DNA of 64,000 bases from Anthostomella pinea (lineage: Eukaryota; Ascomycota; Sordariomycetes; Xylariales; Xylariaceae), in NCBI GenBank assembly GCA_963556695.1, contig CAUWAG010000018.1, positions 2,976,001 through 3,040,000 of the forward strand, given 5' to 3'. The position numbers and the translations under genes were made by a program. The notes beneath the pieces are model-generated. The model saw nothing but the letters and a program-made list of their open reading frames with translations, did no database searches and was not told the origin of the DNA. Every line of letters begins with the position of its first letter. Position 1 is the stretch's first letter. Of the stretch, positions 9,771 through 21,919 are shown piece after piece.

Positions 9771-12689
9771 TTATAGTGTCCACAAGCCACTCCGGCGCTT
9801 CCCAAAGGGGTAGACGATCAGAGCGCTCAAAAACAAGCCAAGCGTGATTCCAATAGCGATCTGGATCATCGACCCTGCGACGTTGTAGACAACGTCGTTG
9901 AGTGACTCGCCCGCGTCGACCGTGACCTGTTGTTTCGAGTGAATTAGCTTATGTTCGATATACAATAAATCCTCAAGTCTCAAAGGAATGAGCAACTGGT
10001 TTGACCAGTAGAAGCGATATGGAATGAGCATATGAAATGACTTCAAATTTGAATGCTCATTCCCTTGATTGGAAGGGCATACGGAATGATTTGAGGGGGT
10101 GTAGTGGTGGCAGCATTTTTAGTTCATGGGATAACTTACAGTACTGGTGGTCCCGTTCACAGGATGGGTCGAATTGTTCAGCTCATTGGCGGTGCTCAGT
10201 CCGCTCAGTAGACTTCCGGTCGCCGCCAGGCCACTGGGAACCTGCACGAAAATAGCAGGCAGCAGCGCAGTGACGGCTACGCCATGCCTCAGCCTCGAAT
10301 ACAGGTTGGCAAGCACTCCAATTGTGAAAGCTCCCAGCGTGTTCGCGATCTGTGGGCTGGCTTTGAATTTCGGACCGCTGAAGAAGTTTACGACGTAGCC
10401 GGCGAAGGCAATGAGTATCATAACTGGCATCTGTTTCCACTTGGCCTGGTTGACGAAAGCGAGGCAGATAGTGAAGATCGGTACAAATATGAAGCGATAA
10501 TGGGTAGGCATGGTGTTTGTACAGGACGTGGCAGATGTCGCATTCGAATCTACGAGTCCGTACAGTGCAGTCCCGACGGTGATACCGAACCCGAGGAAGA
10601 GTGAGTAAATGATGGCATACACCATGCGGATTGACCCGGGAACCAAGGCACGAGACTGAAGTTCAAGGGCGGAGCATACTGTCAAGAAAGTATTAGTAGG
10701 GTCCAATAAGAGATATACTGAGTGCTCGGAATATTTCGTCCAGCCCCCCGACCAAAAGATAGTGAATCCAGGGGTGTTCATTGTCTTTGGGAAAAGTACC
10801 CTCGAATAAGCAGTCTTGAAACACCTTGTTCCACGGTGCTAGTTCCAAACACTGTAATTACTCGGGGATCTTGAACTCAAGGCGGGCGAATGGAGCGCAT
10901 AAAGAGGTACGAAAGGTTGAGACTCACAGACAAACCAACCAGGCAGAATCAAGGCAATGGAACTCTGAGCCAAAGCTGAGAAGCAGAACAACTCCCCACC
11001 CCTGATGCTGCCAAAGGCCCGGGCCAGGAAGCTGGTCAGAACTGCGGCACTGATCTCGAAAACGTTATTGTATAAGTCGGACTTCGGGGCGTATATGATC
11101 TGTAATGCACCAACGAGGCAGCCCAAGAAGAAGCAAACGGGCAAGTCGATGAGTCGTCCCTCGAAACCGAAAGGCGCAACCGCCGCGCTGGCAAGGCCGA
11201 AGACGAGAACACGGAGCCAAGGACTAAACTTGTCTTTCATCTCCATTATAGCAGAAAGCTGCTCGATGGCTTCGTCGACGCTGTATAGATCATGCAGAAC
11301 CGACTTGTATATCTCGTGGACGTCTTTAAGTTTCCCAAGGTCAATACCCTGGGTTGTCCTAACAATCTTGACCTCGGTGGTATGTGTCGACTTGTCGTCA
11401 AACGATATAATCATACAGCCAGGCAAGTAGAGAAACTGGCCGTCGATTTCCAAGACTCTGGCTGTCATCCTCAAATACTCCTCCAGGCGATGGGTTGGAG
11501 CACCGTATAACATGAGAGCCTTGCACATCTTGATGATGTACTTCTGACGACTCAAGGTCTCGGCGATGTGCATGGTAATCCGGATCTCGTCCTCCATACG
11601 GGGTCGGCCAAAGTTCATGATCTTGGCACTCGCGTTTCGCTTGTGTTTCGGTCGTTTCGACTGAGGTGACTTCTCTATCGGACTCGAGCTCTCCAGGCCA
11701 CTACCAGCTTTCGCCAAGCGAGCGGAAGCCTCCACGAGATTTGCCAGAGTGTCTTGTGAGCGGTTCTTGTCGTACCACTTCTTCCGGTTGGGAGTGAGAG
11801 CACCGGAGGAGGTTGGTGTGTTGAACCCGCTGGTGCCATCTGACTTCCCCCGACTATGGGGGTAGCTTGGAGTCAGGCTGCCGCCATCTTGAGGCTTGTA
11901 TAGCTTCAGGAGGTTCGAGAGGACACTACCACGGAATTGCGGAGGTGGTGGTACGTAAAGCTCGACATGTCTCTCATGGCTCGGTGCGATCTGAGCAGAA
12001 CTTGTGGCGGTATTTGTGGAGGGCGCCTGGAACGCCTCCGTACGGTGCCGTTGTGTATGAGAGCGGACGAGATCGTAGGCCTCGGCTTTCAAGGCCTTCT
12101 GTTCCTCCGATTTGGTCTTCTGCACATCTTCATCATTGCCACTGGGCAGACCTTCTGCTGGTTTCAAATTGAAATCATCAAGAGGGATTCCGTCGTCGTC
12201 TGGGGGAAGGAGATCATGGTTGCTGTGTACTGTCTCCGCCTCGGAATCCAACGAGGTCCGCCTCGACCCGGGAGCTGAGTGGGAACCTAGAAGCCTGGCA
12301 GCAAATTGCTGGGCGCGTGCATGGGCGGCGTTGGCTGAGATAGCCTTCTCTGAACTGGGATCGTGCTTGTCCTCCTCCTCCTCGGGCTGGCTGGTGACCG
12401 AGTTGTACGAATTGCCACGCAGCACCGACGGTCGGATTTTCGGCTTCGGGGCGGAGGTTCCATCGGGTATCGGTGAAAGACTGGAAAGGTCCAGAACTGG
12501 TGGTGGGTTTTCTGCAGCAGAACTGTTGAAACGTACTCGACCTTTCTCTTTCTTGAGTGACGCTGCGCTCCGTGGGTCCAGCGCGGTGGGACTTGAAGAT
12601 GGACCGGATGGGTTTGGAGGTGTCTCTGGTCTGTGTTCCATAGCGACTGAGAGGCTGCGCAGCCGGGAGGTAACTGCTGATGTGCCCAA
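9771..12689 (-). CDS. PRM10/ThrE-family multi-pass membrane protein
   Basis: Exons are 12689-10928, 10678-10140 and 9926-9771, giving 818 aa. Intron 1 (10927-10679) joins LPGWFV to LCSALELQSR. Intron 2 (10139-9927) joins NGTTST to VTVDAGESLNDV. Residues 1 to about 380 are disordered and Ser/Pro/acidic-rich. The conserved domain follows: ISRQ-type start (AETLSRQKYIIKMCKALMLY), GAPTHRLEEY, LYLPGCMIISF and then about ten hydrophobic segments in two halves. This is the fungal pheromone-regulated membrane protein 10 type (DUF1212, ThrE superfamily), related to bacterial threonine/serine exporters. The substrate in fungi is not established. Family assignment is firm; transport function is inferred. 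Intron 2 contains a palindromic repeat described separately. A second possible start lies 16 codons downstream. Confidence 0.9.
9985..10063. repeat. palindromic element inside PRM10-like intron 2
   Basis: GGAATGAGCA occurs directly at 9985-9994 and 10021-10030, and inverted (TGCTCATTCC) at 10054-10063. The last two form a perfect 10-bp stem around a 23-nt loop. The first copy is followed by a sequence resembling the repeats at 35.8-36.1 kb. Confidence 0.7.
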
Positions 12690-15600
12690 AAGAGGATGAA
12701 ATGTGAAATGGAAGATGGCAAATGCTTAGAGAAAAGCTCGCATCAGCGCCTGGACTCAAGCAATCGTGTCCAGAGGAATTCAGTGGGATATTCACCGGAT
12801 GGTTGATTACACCACAGTACGAAAGAACTGTATGCTCAAGGTTTTCGGCACGCAGGGCGTTGTCGTGGACTAGGTACCTAAAGCTTAGCGAAACTCTGAT
12901 GTCGATTGCATGCAGGTTTCTTCGGTAGCAACGAGATAGTGAATGACTCGCAGTAGGATAAATCGTAAAGTTGACTGTGGACAATCAATAGCAGTGGCAG
13001 AAAATGACAATGTGGCTCTGCGCTGAATGGACGAATGGAATGACGTTGGAGAAAGAAGCGAGGGAAGGGACAAAGAACGAGGTCGATTATGACTCTGAGT
13101 ACGACCGAAGTCGTACTTGGGCTGGCGAAGTCGAAGTCAATAAAGAGAAGCAACGAGACGGCCGAGACGGCGACGCGCGAGAAGGCGACGCGGGCTACAG
13201 TAATAAGATGGAGACGAACTCTGAACTCTGAACTCAGATCTCCCTTCGGTCGGAGCTTACGTTCCATGGGAGCAAGCTCTAACATGAATGGAAGGACCTG
13301 GATGGAACTACAAACCACCTCATTACAGACTACACTCTCATCAGTCATCGTAGGTGGTGGCTATCATCGCAAGACCCAAGACGGTTGTGTGTGGGCCGGG
13401 AACCAGGAACCAAGACGCCGTTGATATGCCGAAAGCGCAGCGCTTGCTGCTGATAGTTGGCCGGGCGGGAGCTGGGCAATGATAGGTAGGCGTCGATTGG
13501 CCGACGGATGGTGGCATGGAAACATGAAAACGTGCTGCCACGGCGCTCGTGGGAGGTGCGACCGGCGCTGTGAATGGCGGCCAGAGGACAGGCGAAGACG
13601 GGAGGCCGGGACCCCTTATCTCGTGTTCTCCACCAACATGAAAATCCAAATGATCCAGGCCTTGATGAGCGCAGCATGGGCCATGGTCAGGACGCCAGGC
13701 AGTGGGCACTGTGCCTGTGATGGCCTGTGATGGCCTGTGATGACCTCAAGAAGTGCGTGTCCCATCCCGCTTGAGTGGGTTCTCGAGCTCGTGTGTGACT
13801 TCTCTGACGTATGGCGTTGGGAATGCTACCACGGTCTGATGCAGAAGTGCCATCTTCCGTCACGAGAGTAGTAGAGTACTTGCAGTGGACTCCGGGTGGG
13901 CACGCGGTGGATCTGCCAAACCAGGATGAGCTCTTCCGCGTAGACCGGGCCTGGCGACGGGCAACCCAAGCCTCCCACCATGTGGGTAGAGATCAGGAAG
14001 GACGAGGCGAGTTATGCAATGCAGGTCTGCCGTTGGCAATGGGCCATGGGCTATGAGCCATGGCATGCAGCAGCGGTACAGCACTGCACTAGCAGAGGCT
14101 GCAGAGCCGCAAGGGGGGAGAGCCAACAACTTATTAACGGATCGCGGAACGGAGGGCGGCAGCGTGGGCAGCGCAGCTCTTCACAGTCACATGCATTTGA
14201 TGTGCCCAGACCCGCCAGGATTTGACATGTAATGAAAGAGTTGAATGTGAGTGGTCCGTGACTTGGCACACTGCAGTGACTGGCGCAGGAGGTGGCGAGA
14301 GGTTGAGAGGTTGCATGCTACTGTACATCTGAAAAACCTGTGACGGTGAAGGAATTGGATGCATTAATGAAGGTGTAGTGGGTGTGGGTGTGTGACTGTG
14401 TGACTGTGTTCTCTGTCAAATGTTAAACCGTCAGATACCGAGACACCGAAACGACGGGAGGGGAGAGATGCAGCCTCCAGCTGAGAAAGCGACCGACATC
14501 GGCTGCTTTACCTTTCTCTTATCTCTCGCCACCTGGCGGCCAGGGACAAATAGTTGGGTGCAGCCGCTGGGATCGACGGAAAGCAGATGCGCTGCAAAAT
14601 ATGACCAATCATTCTTTCGCAGTCCCTCCTCCTTTTCTCCATCCCACGATCCCCAATCCCCAATCCCTAACCCCCATCGTCAATGTGCCCCTTTCTGCTG
14701 TGCATCTGGAGTTTTGCTCGCGAGATTGCTCTAGATTGGAGAACCACTTGTCTATGAATATCACAAATGTCAAACACTCCTGTCGCCCATGCATCCGGAG
14801 CGGCAGCCACCCGCTCCCCACTTTCACTTTATAGGGGCTGCACTCGTTTCCCCCCTACTAGTGATACGGCTGTCTCCAGTCTGGTATCGTGAAGTCTCGA
14901 GCTCGTCGTGAAGTGGTGCACAGCCGGCCAGCCGGCTCCCAGCCGCTCTCACACTAGGGAACCCAAGCTTCCAGAAACTCAAGACAGACTATTGCGGAAT
15001 CCGGCTTCCACTCACCAAGTCCGGCTTCAACAAGCCTCTCCACCAGCTCCACTGATCCAGGGCCTCGAAGTTCACAGCCACAGGATCCCCTGAGTTAGGC
15101 TGACTAGCGCCAGGCGCCAACGCGTTGGGCTCGCGATGGAGCTGCCATCCTGGCGGCCCCATCGACGGGGGGTTGCATGTCGAGATGAAATTCACTAAAA
15201 AATCACCTGAACCTCGGATCGTGTATCAGTGCCTTATCACGACAGATCATCGCGATCCCGACATAGAAACGGACCCTCAGTATAGACTTGCATGAGGTCG
15301 GGCACTACTGTACAGATGCAGGGGATGGTAAAGGTTAGTGGCTCCATATACCAGGGGGCTCTGGGTCCGTATATGATAGTATTTCGTACGCTATAACATA
15401 ATGGGAAGTGACCATCTCTACAACACTCTGAAATCACCATGTATATCTTTGCGCACATCTAGCAGGCAAAGTACGGACCCATCATATGGAGACGCTAACC
15501 TTTACCATCCCCGACATGTATACGTGGTATCGTCTCTCGGTGGATAGCGGCCATGACTACTCCATACCGCATTGGGTATACCGAGGAGGATGTAGCTTGC

Positions 15601-15954
15601 TCCTTTTCTTCCTTTGCTTTTTCTGCTGACACTGGCGTGACTGGAACTTTCCTCTCACGATTGTTCCGTTGTTTCGCTCGGCGCCGACCTTCTTCACGAT
15701 GCGGCCCTGTGAGCCCAGCCTCTTATCGGGAGGCACAGCATCTCATTTGTGGGGGGTGTCAGTTTTCTCGAGTCACGAGACACGATCACGTCTTCATATG
15801 CCGGTCCTCATATCGGAACCCGAAAAGACGCGCAAGGAGACGGCTGTTTTGCTTTGACCAGAGAGCATACTCAGTGAGCAGAGAGCATAACATCCTCTAT
15901 GGCACAGCGCACCGTTTCGAGGCCAAACAGCATTTTCATCCTCATTAATGGTTA
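12690..15954. other. gene-poor region, promoter of PRM10-like gene at its left end
   Basis: About 3.3 kb without a convincing gene. The left part is the upstream region of the PRM10-like gene. A short direct repeat of GGCCTGTGAT (three copies, about 13718-13747) and an inverted-repeat element (15321-15512, listed separately) are present. ORFs of 70-156 codons occur but overlap, lack motifs and have no splice support. Confidence 0.5.
15321..15512. mobile_element. inverted-repeat element, MITE-like candidate
   Basis: GGGGATGGTAAAGGTTAG at 15321-15338 is repeated exactly, inverted, at 15495-15512. Extended inward to 29 bases (15321-15349 and 15484-15512), 27 positions pair. A second inner pair, TGGGTCCGTA at 15362-15371 and TACGGACCCA at 15472-15481, continues the symmetry after a small indel. 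The element is about 190 bp with no ORF, which fits a miniature inverted-repeat transposable element or hairpin. I did not identify a clear target-site duplication. Confidence 0.6.
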
Positions 15955-16212
15955 TTAACCCTCCAGGGGTTCATGCTCGCTTCTGCCCTTACCCATCAGG
16001 ATTGGCACCGGCACCGTAGCATACCGCGTCATTATCTCAGTCACCGCGTCCTTGTCCAGCCAGCGCCCGCCAGAGGCACACACAGTCGCCATCAGACTGA
16101 AGTAGTTGTAACGAGCAGGCGTAAAAGTGTTGAAGTTGGCTTCCCCGTCGCGCGGATTTGAGAACGTGTGCGGCGCCCGCATCGGCACGACCACACTCCG
16201 CCCGCCCTGGCA
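15955..16212 (-). pseudogene. relic of a cupin-domain protein (C-terminal part only)
   Basis: The minus strand encodes GRSVVVPMRAPHTFSNP and then NTFTPARYNYFSLMA, ending with a stop at 15955. The VP-x-x-x-PHTFSNP and NTFTPA segments match the second half of small fungal RmlC-like cupins. No upstream cupin half is present: the frame is closed by a TGA at 16213-16215 and no splice site obviously rescues it. It is probably the leftover end of a deleted gene. The family guess rests on these two short motifs. Confidence 0.45.
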
Positions 16213-18011
16213 TCAATATGCTGCCAATCCGGTGCATGGATTTGGATCATTTCGGCCGTGGCTAGGGACGTCTCGTCGTGCGCTGCCGCATCTCGGGTCG
16301 GTACTTAGCCGTTCACGATATGTTTGCGAGTGTTCGGCGTTTTACGTCCTGTCTTGGGCTTGGAAGCTCTCGTTGGCAATGGGATAATTCCTGAGACACG
16401 GCAGAAGGGGTACATGACAACTGGAGACTTGCCTATTTTCGTGCTTGCGCGCCAGCGGTCCTGTAGTCCTTGCTGGGATAGTGAACTCGGTGGAGTTGGG
16501 TTTGTCAGGCCTGTCTGGGTGGCTCATCGCTGACAATCGCCTGGTTTGCGGCAGAGCCTGATGATGGAAGTTTCGATGCCATCTTTGGAGCTGCTAGGTT
16601 GAGAACCAAGAAGTCAATGTAAAAAACCTCCTTGAAAAAAACACATGGAAAAAAAAGGAAGCCGCTATAGGAGCAACATTACGTCTCGTATACGGATTTG
16701 AATAATGGCATTTCCTGTAGAGGTTCTTAATACCGTATCACAGTCCATCTCAAATAGGTCAAATCCGGACTTCCTTTTATTTCTTTTATTTCTCATCTTT
16801 TTCTTGTTCTTTTCGTTTACGATTCTGCGTCTCTCGATCAGCGTCTTGTAACAAACCATAATCTGTGACCCTGCCCATCTCGAACAGATGTCTCAACTAA
16901 ACCATCAGCGCATATATCTTCTCGCTAATGCATGCATACTTTCCAGCGAAGCGATACAAAAAGCACCAAGGCATTATATTCACCAGAACTGGCGGGCCGG
17001 ATGGCTGTTCCGACACCATCAGTTGAACACCACTTTGACGGTTTCGTTAAGTACCAGCTTGAAGGGGGAACACTGATTATAGCCATCCGGGACTCTGATT
17101 CTCGCGGAAACACTTGGGTGTGGAATTCCGCAACCCGCTGTTGCCCTCGCTCGACTACCTCATATTCGACACGTGCTCTTGATGACAACAAGATTCATGC
17201 TCTCAGACATGTGGAGAATGCCTACGAAACCATCCCTTGTTAATCAATATCATTATAGGACTAGAATGACGCTGACTGCCAGTTTCAAATGGCTTCAGTG
17301 GATGTTCGAAGCGCTCAAGGGTCCCGGTGGGAAGACCCTGAGCAACCGCATGATGAGGTCAGCCGGCTGCCCTACTGAATTATATCTAGGACTTCACTCA
17401 GAGCCGCACTGAGCAAAGGACCTGTGAGAAGTGGCCAGAGGGACGCCTGACTGGCGTTTTAACCAGTGCTACTCCAATTTCTGACCATCTTTCTGCAGGC
17501 TGTGCTGCACCTGGACAGCCACCTGTACGGGTGATTCGTCCCGAAGCGAATACCACCTGTAAGGACTTCTATAATCAGGAGCCCCTCCTTCGGACGGAAG
17601 GAATATGCGAAGTAGCCAAGCATTTCCCACATATTTCCAGTGCATTGACACCTGTAAGCTTGCCTACTTTAAGAGCTGCAGACAGCAGGAAGTGCCGCTC
17701 TTATGACCGTGTAGGCTGAACATGTACGCGCCGAGTATGCAGGTCGGGGTAGCAGTCGGTGTTCGATTTGATATTGGGCTCAGCATTGCGTCTCATCCAC
17801 CGATGGCAGTGATGACGAAACGTTTTGCTTCCGGTCTAATCATTCTCTCCTGACATATTACAAAGCTGGTTCCGCCCTTCTAGATTAGTTCCGCAGGTGC
17901 GCGCCAAAATTCCCGACCTATTTCATTGATTCTCTACGCACCAAGGCAGTACGACAGGCCCGCTACCCTTTTAAATGTACCAAGCACGTCACGGGCTGTT
18001 GATGTGCTTAC
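16213..18011. other. intergenic region, nothing supportable
   Basis: No convincing gene. Two overlapping plus-strand ORFs at 16932-17243 and 17173-17412 read like weak coding sequence, but I could not join them by splice sites or match them to a family. Confidence 0.45.
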
Positions 18012-19915
18012 ATGGATAACACTCAGAGTCTACGTTCGGCTGACCCCATGGATTTGACTGGCTCCGATGAGGAGGCCATGCAGCCAGATCATACGTCCCG
18101 CAACGGGTTCGTGGTCCTCCCGGAAAGCTATATCGCGGAGCACACCGAGCACCTGGCAATCGAACAATCGCGATATCACCTCGAGAAGCTCTCATGCTTC
18201 GTGGATAAAGTGACGGAAGCTTGCAACTCCAGATGGGCTACGAGATCACAGCCTTACCAAGCTGTCGCAGTCCTGATGCTGCGATGGGAGGAAGACGACT
18301 TGGACCTGGACGAAGATATGTCGCGGCTGGAGAGCATCTTCCGCGAGTCATACGAACTATGAAGTCCATTCCTATCTCATGCCAGTTACTGGCAATGTCT
18401 TTATACCTGTGGTGAACTTCATCAACGCTTTTGTTGCAGATCACGACGGCGACGATCACTTGATGATACTGTACTATGGAGGGCACGCATTTCAACCAAG
18501 CGAGCAGGGAATCTCGGGGCCAGTGTGGATATCGTAGGTCAAACAAGCCGATAGTGTCTGCCCTACTTCACATGTTAACCTGGCCCAGGAAACGAAGCGG
18601 CGGCGCTACCTTTCGACCATCATCAATTGGTGACATCCTACAAGACAAAGAGGCGGACGTGCTCCTCCTGTTCGACTCCTGCCAGGCAATCCCAGAAAGA
18701 ATCCAGAACAAGAGGAAAGACGTCGTATCTGCACTGGCAGCCTCCGGATTCGAACATGGCCCACCCGCAGCCGAGGCTGGTAGGGACTCATTCACTCACC
18801 ACTTGATCACGAAGTTTTGCCTTATGTCCCATTGTCCACAACCTACATCTGATATAGAACTGCACTCTCGCTTACTCAGCCGTGTGTAGCAGCGGGAGGA
18901 TAGCCTATGGGAGAGATCCGACCAGTCCCTTTTCCTTGGGGACAACGGCAAGCCGCTCTTGAGTATCAATCATCGGCGAACCCCTATTTACCGCTTCCTA
19001 TCCGGCCCCCCCAAACGTCAGATTCATATTTGGCCATTGCAAACTTCCACGGATTCCCCAGTCCCAGCTAGCCATGAGGCACAAGGCAAGGAGAAAGCTG
19101 CGGAGGAGTGTATCGAGAGTCTAGATGTCCTGATCAGTGTCAGGCTTCAGAGCGGCTGCCTCGACGACTTGAATGTGGATTCTTGGGCGAGATGGTTACT
19201 GGAGCTTCCGCCCGGAGGGCGAGAAGCTGACATCCAGGCAAGGGTCAAGATCGAGGGCGCCTTCAATAGTCTTTCCACGCTCTTGCTTGTACGAGTCCCC
19301 GTCTCGATCTGGGATCTAGTATCATCCAACCCCTCGATGTCTTTCGTTCGTGGGGAAAATGTGGCATCTGACCTGCACGAGAAGATCGGGCTGAGCCAGC
19401 GAGCATCAAGCCGTCAACGCTACCACACGGAAATCCCTATGTCTGAGGATACTGATAAGCCGCCACTGGCACCCTCGGAGCGCAATCCTACTCCGGGGTG
19501 CTCACCGACGTCGACGAGCTTCCCCGTTATACGCGAAACCCTTTCGACTAGCCAATCAAGGACGACTATCCCCAGCATCCCACAGGCAAGCCAGACAGCT
19601 TATAACCCTACTAGCGACCTGGGCACCCCTAAGGGGAGTTCACAAGAGGAGTTGCCTATGACCGTCTCCAGCACACCTCCAGCGACCCAATCAGGAGATG
19701 GGCCTGTGACTGGCGCTATACCTCCCGGAAGCGTTTTCGATGACCGTGGCGAGGGTTTGGAGCTACCCTACTCAATAGCTGCTGCCTCGTCACCTTCTGC
19801 ACCTCGTGGGGGGAGCCTGATGAGCGGTCCGCGAAGTCCAAGCACTACTTTCAACGCAGACGCACCATCACGACTAACGCAGCAGCGCAACTCATTTGTA
19901 ATGGTTCCAGGGTAA
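18012..19915 (+). pseudogene. frameshifted caspase-like (peptidase C14) gene
   Basis: The pieces of one fungal caspase-like protein run in order. Segment 18012-18356 has AVLMLRWEEDDLDLDEDMSR and ends RESYE before a shift. The next frame continues YEVHSYLMPV, then DHDGDDHLMILYYGGH with the expected catalytic His of YYGGH, and hits a stop near 18536. From 18530 another frame gives DILQDKEADVLLLFDSCQA, with the candidate catalytic Cys in DSCQA, then SALAASGFEHG, RDSFTHHLI and a stop at 18889. The last frame, to 19915, has the usual tail motifs (TPIYRFLSG, ISVRLQSGCLDDLNVDSW, IEGAFNSLSTLLLVRVPVSI), then a Ser/Pro/Thr-rich end. At least two shifts and one in-frame stop indicate a pseudogene. Such proteins are linked to regulated cell death in fungi. 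Confidence 0.75.
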
Positions 19916-20310
19916 CGGAGCTCTAGACTCTACACAATCACCTATGTTTATCATTGCGTAAGGCAGGCACTCTACTATTGGAGGCCGAGGCTAACAGGAG
20001 CATAGTGTCAATGTGGCTCTGGGCCTCAGAATGTAGATACGAATCCCGCGTGTTACTCGTGTGGTCATAGACAAGACATATATTGCATGGTCGAGGAAGT
20101 CAAGGTCCCAAAACGTGGCCGATAGATTGGGAGTAGTCATCTGTGATGATTCACGCTTTCCCCTTTCCCCCCCTTAACATATACTGTATCTACCTTTCAA
20201 CCTTAGTATGGACAGATACCTTAGTCTTCCCATGAGATACTGTTTCTTATCCTTTATGCTCACCACCATGTCAACAAACCCAAACGAGACCACACCTTCC
20301 TACCACCTAC
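19916..20310. other. short convergent intergenic region
   Basis: Nothing supportable. It lies between the caspase-like pseudogene and the 3' end of the minus-strand Cys-rich membrane gene. Confidence 0.5.
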
Positions 20311-21177
20311 CTACCGAGGCGACGGGCTAAACCTCCACTGCGTCAACTCATCCACACTAACACCACCCTCCCGCGGCCTCGGCGATGCAGGCGACGGCCT
20401 GAGCGGCGACCTCGGGGGCGGCGTCGGCTGACTCTTGGCATACGCTGGGGCCGGGCTGTGTATCACATCGAGATCCGAATACCTGTTCGCCACAATGCTG
20501 CCCGGGTCGGACCGGGGCCGCGCCAGTTGCAGACGGTGCAATTCCATGCCGGCAAGCCGCTCGTCCTCGACCTGTTGTTTTCTTTTCTTCCGTTTCTGGA
20601 TCAGGCAGAAGAAGATTACCGCCACAATGCACAGGACGAGGAACGGGATAGCGAGGCCGAGCTTGATGTCCAGGTCGCTCGGGGACGGCGGTGGCGTCGG
20701 CGTCGGCGTTGGCGTCGGTGTAGGTGTAGGTGTAGGTGCTGGTTGCGTGACGCCGGTCTCCTCGGGGTCGCCTGTGTCATTTGTCCCACCCGTCTCCCCT
20801 CCGCGGTCGACTAGTAACGGCGCGGCCTCGGTGGCATTGTCGGAGAGCCTCGCGGCGATGAGGTCGTCGTGCTCACAGCCGGCCGAGATGCAGGGGTTCG
20901 AGCCACAGCATCCGAGGAACGGTGGGAAGGTCGTAGCGCAGATCCACCACAGGGATGAGCCTACAGGCGTTACACAACTCTGCTTCGGGATCGCGTCGTA
21001 GGATTCCACGTTGAAGCTGGTGACCTGGAGAGCGTCTTGTGGACAGTGGCCGCTGCCGTCCTCGCAGGGGTCCGTCGCGCAGCAGCCCAGGAACTTGGTC
21101 TGGCTGTCGGCGCAGATGTAGAACTTCCCTGCCACGGGACACGAGAAGCCAAGGTCGGGGTTGGGTTCTTTCGGCAT
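20311..21177 (-). CDS. single-pass membrane protein with Cys-rich ectodomain
   Basis: Intronless, 288 aa from the ATG at 21177; the frame is open to an upstream ATG at 21255, so a 314-aa form is possible. The N-terminal half has two similar Cys modules, FLGCCATDPC near residue 29 and FLGCCGSNPC near residue 87, with further paired cysteines. A Thr-Pro repeat stalk (about residues 145-162) precedes one membrane segment (about 171-194) that ends in a KRKKRKQQ stop-transfer cluster. The cytoplasmic tail is Pro/Arg/Ser-rich. There is no clear signal peptide, so an N-out type III topology is likely. The layout suggests a cell-surface or wall-sensing protein; no function is known to me. Thr-Pro is encoded by a 6-bp minisatellite (about 20694-20742) that could vary in length. 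Confidence 0.8.
   Translation of the reverse strand: MPKEPNPDLGFSCPVAGKFYICADSQTKFLGCCATDPCEDGSGHCPQDALQVTSFNVESYDAIPKQSCVTPVGSSLWWICATTFPPFLGCCGSNPCISAGCEHDDLIAARLSDNATEAAPLLVDRGGETGGTNDTGDPEETGVTQPAPTPTPTPTPTPTPTPPPSPSDLDIKLGLAIPFLVLCIVAVIFFCLIQKRKKRKQQVEDERLAGMELHRLQLARPRSDPGSIVANRYSDLDVIHSPAPAYAKSQPTPPPRSPLRPSPASPRPREGGVSVDELTQWRFSPSPR
20694..20742 (-). repeat. 6-bp minisatellite encoding Thr-Pro
   Basis: In-frame repeats of the type GGCGTC/GGTGTA (plus strand) encode the (TP)n stalk of the Cys-rich membrane protein. Confidence 0.75.
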
Positions 21178-21919
21178 TATTGTCATGCCAGTACTGTGTC
21201 TGGTGGGGAAAAGGTAACGGGGATGGATGCTTGAAGGCGAAGCTGAAGATACCACTTAAGTATAATTTCATTTCGATTGGCAATTGTACAGCATAGGTCA
21301 CGAGGATTGATTCGATTCACTGTTCGGTAGTCTGCCAGGTAAAGTCACAATGGATAGATCATTGTCCCGTGAATCCAAAGGCTGGCAACGAGACCACCAG
21401 GCAGGCAGGATGAGTCTCTTGCAGCCTGTACGATAGGTGCAACGGAAGCCCCATGGAAACCCTATGAATGCAGGTCAGCTCATGTGTCTGACCTGACGTG
21501 CTGCACGAGGTCCTGCATTGTTTGCTTCCGAGCGCAAGGCTCGTGATAGCATCTGCTGCCCCTTTCGCCTCTCTTCCTTCCGACCCCCTGTCATGGGACT
21601 CTTTGCGCAATACCCACGTCACGAGAGGCGAGCGTGCATAGCTTACCACCTGATCATAAGTACCACGATATATGTTTGCTATACTATGTTTGACAAAGGA
21701 CTCATGTCCGTTCAGACAGGGAAGTGGAGATATCGATCGAGTCTGGGATATTCTCGCAGTCGAACTCAAATAATGATGCGTTGTCGTGATCCAGGAAGCA
21801 GCTTTCCAGACGACTCGAACCATGGCCTGTGAGGATGAACGTCCACGAAGAAGACACGGATCAGGATACCGAGCAATTGCCTACTCCAGCAAGAGCGACC
21901 GACCTCAAAGCTCGCTACG
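21178..21919. other. intergenic region, nothing supportable
   Basis: It contains the promoter of the Cys-rich membrane protein gene and the 3' flank of the HET-domain gene. No gene seen. Confidence 0.5.

Noticed and set aside
16932..17412. Two overlapping plus-strand ORFs of 103 and 79 codons
   Set aside because: Could not be joined by splice sites and match no family.
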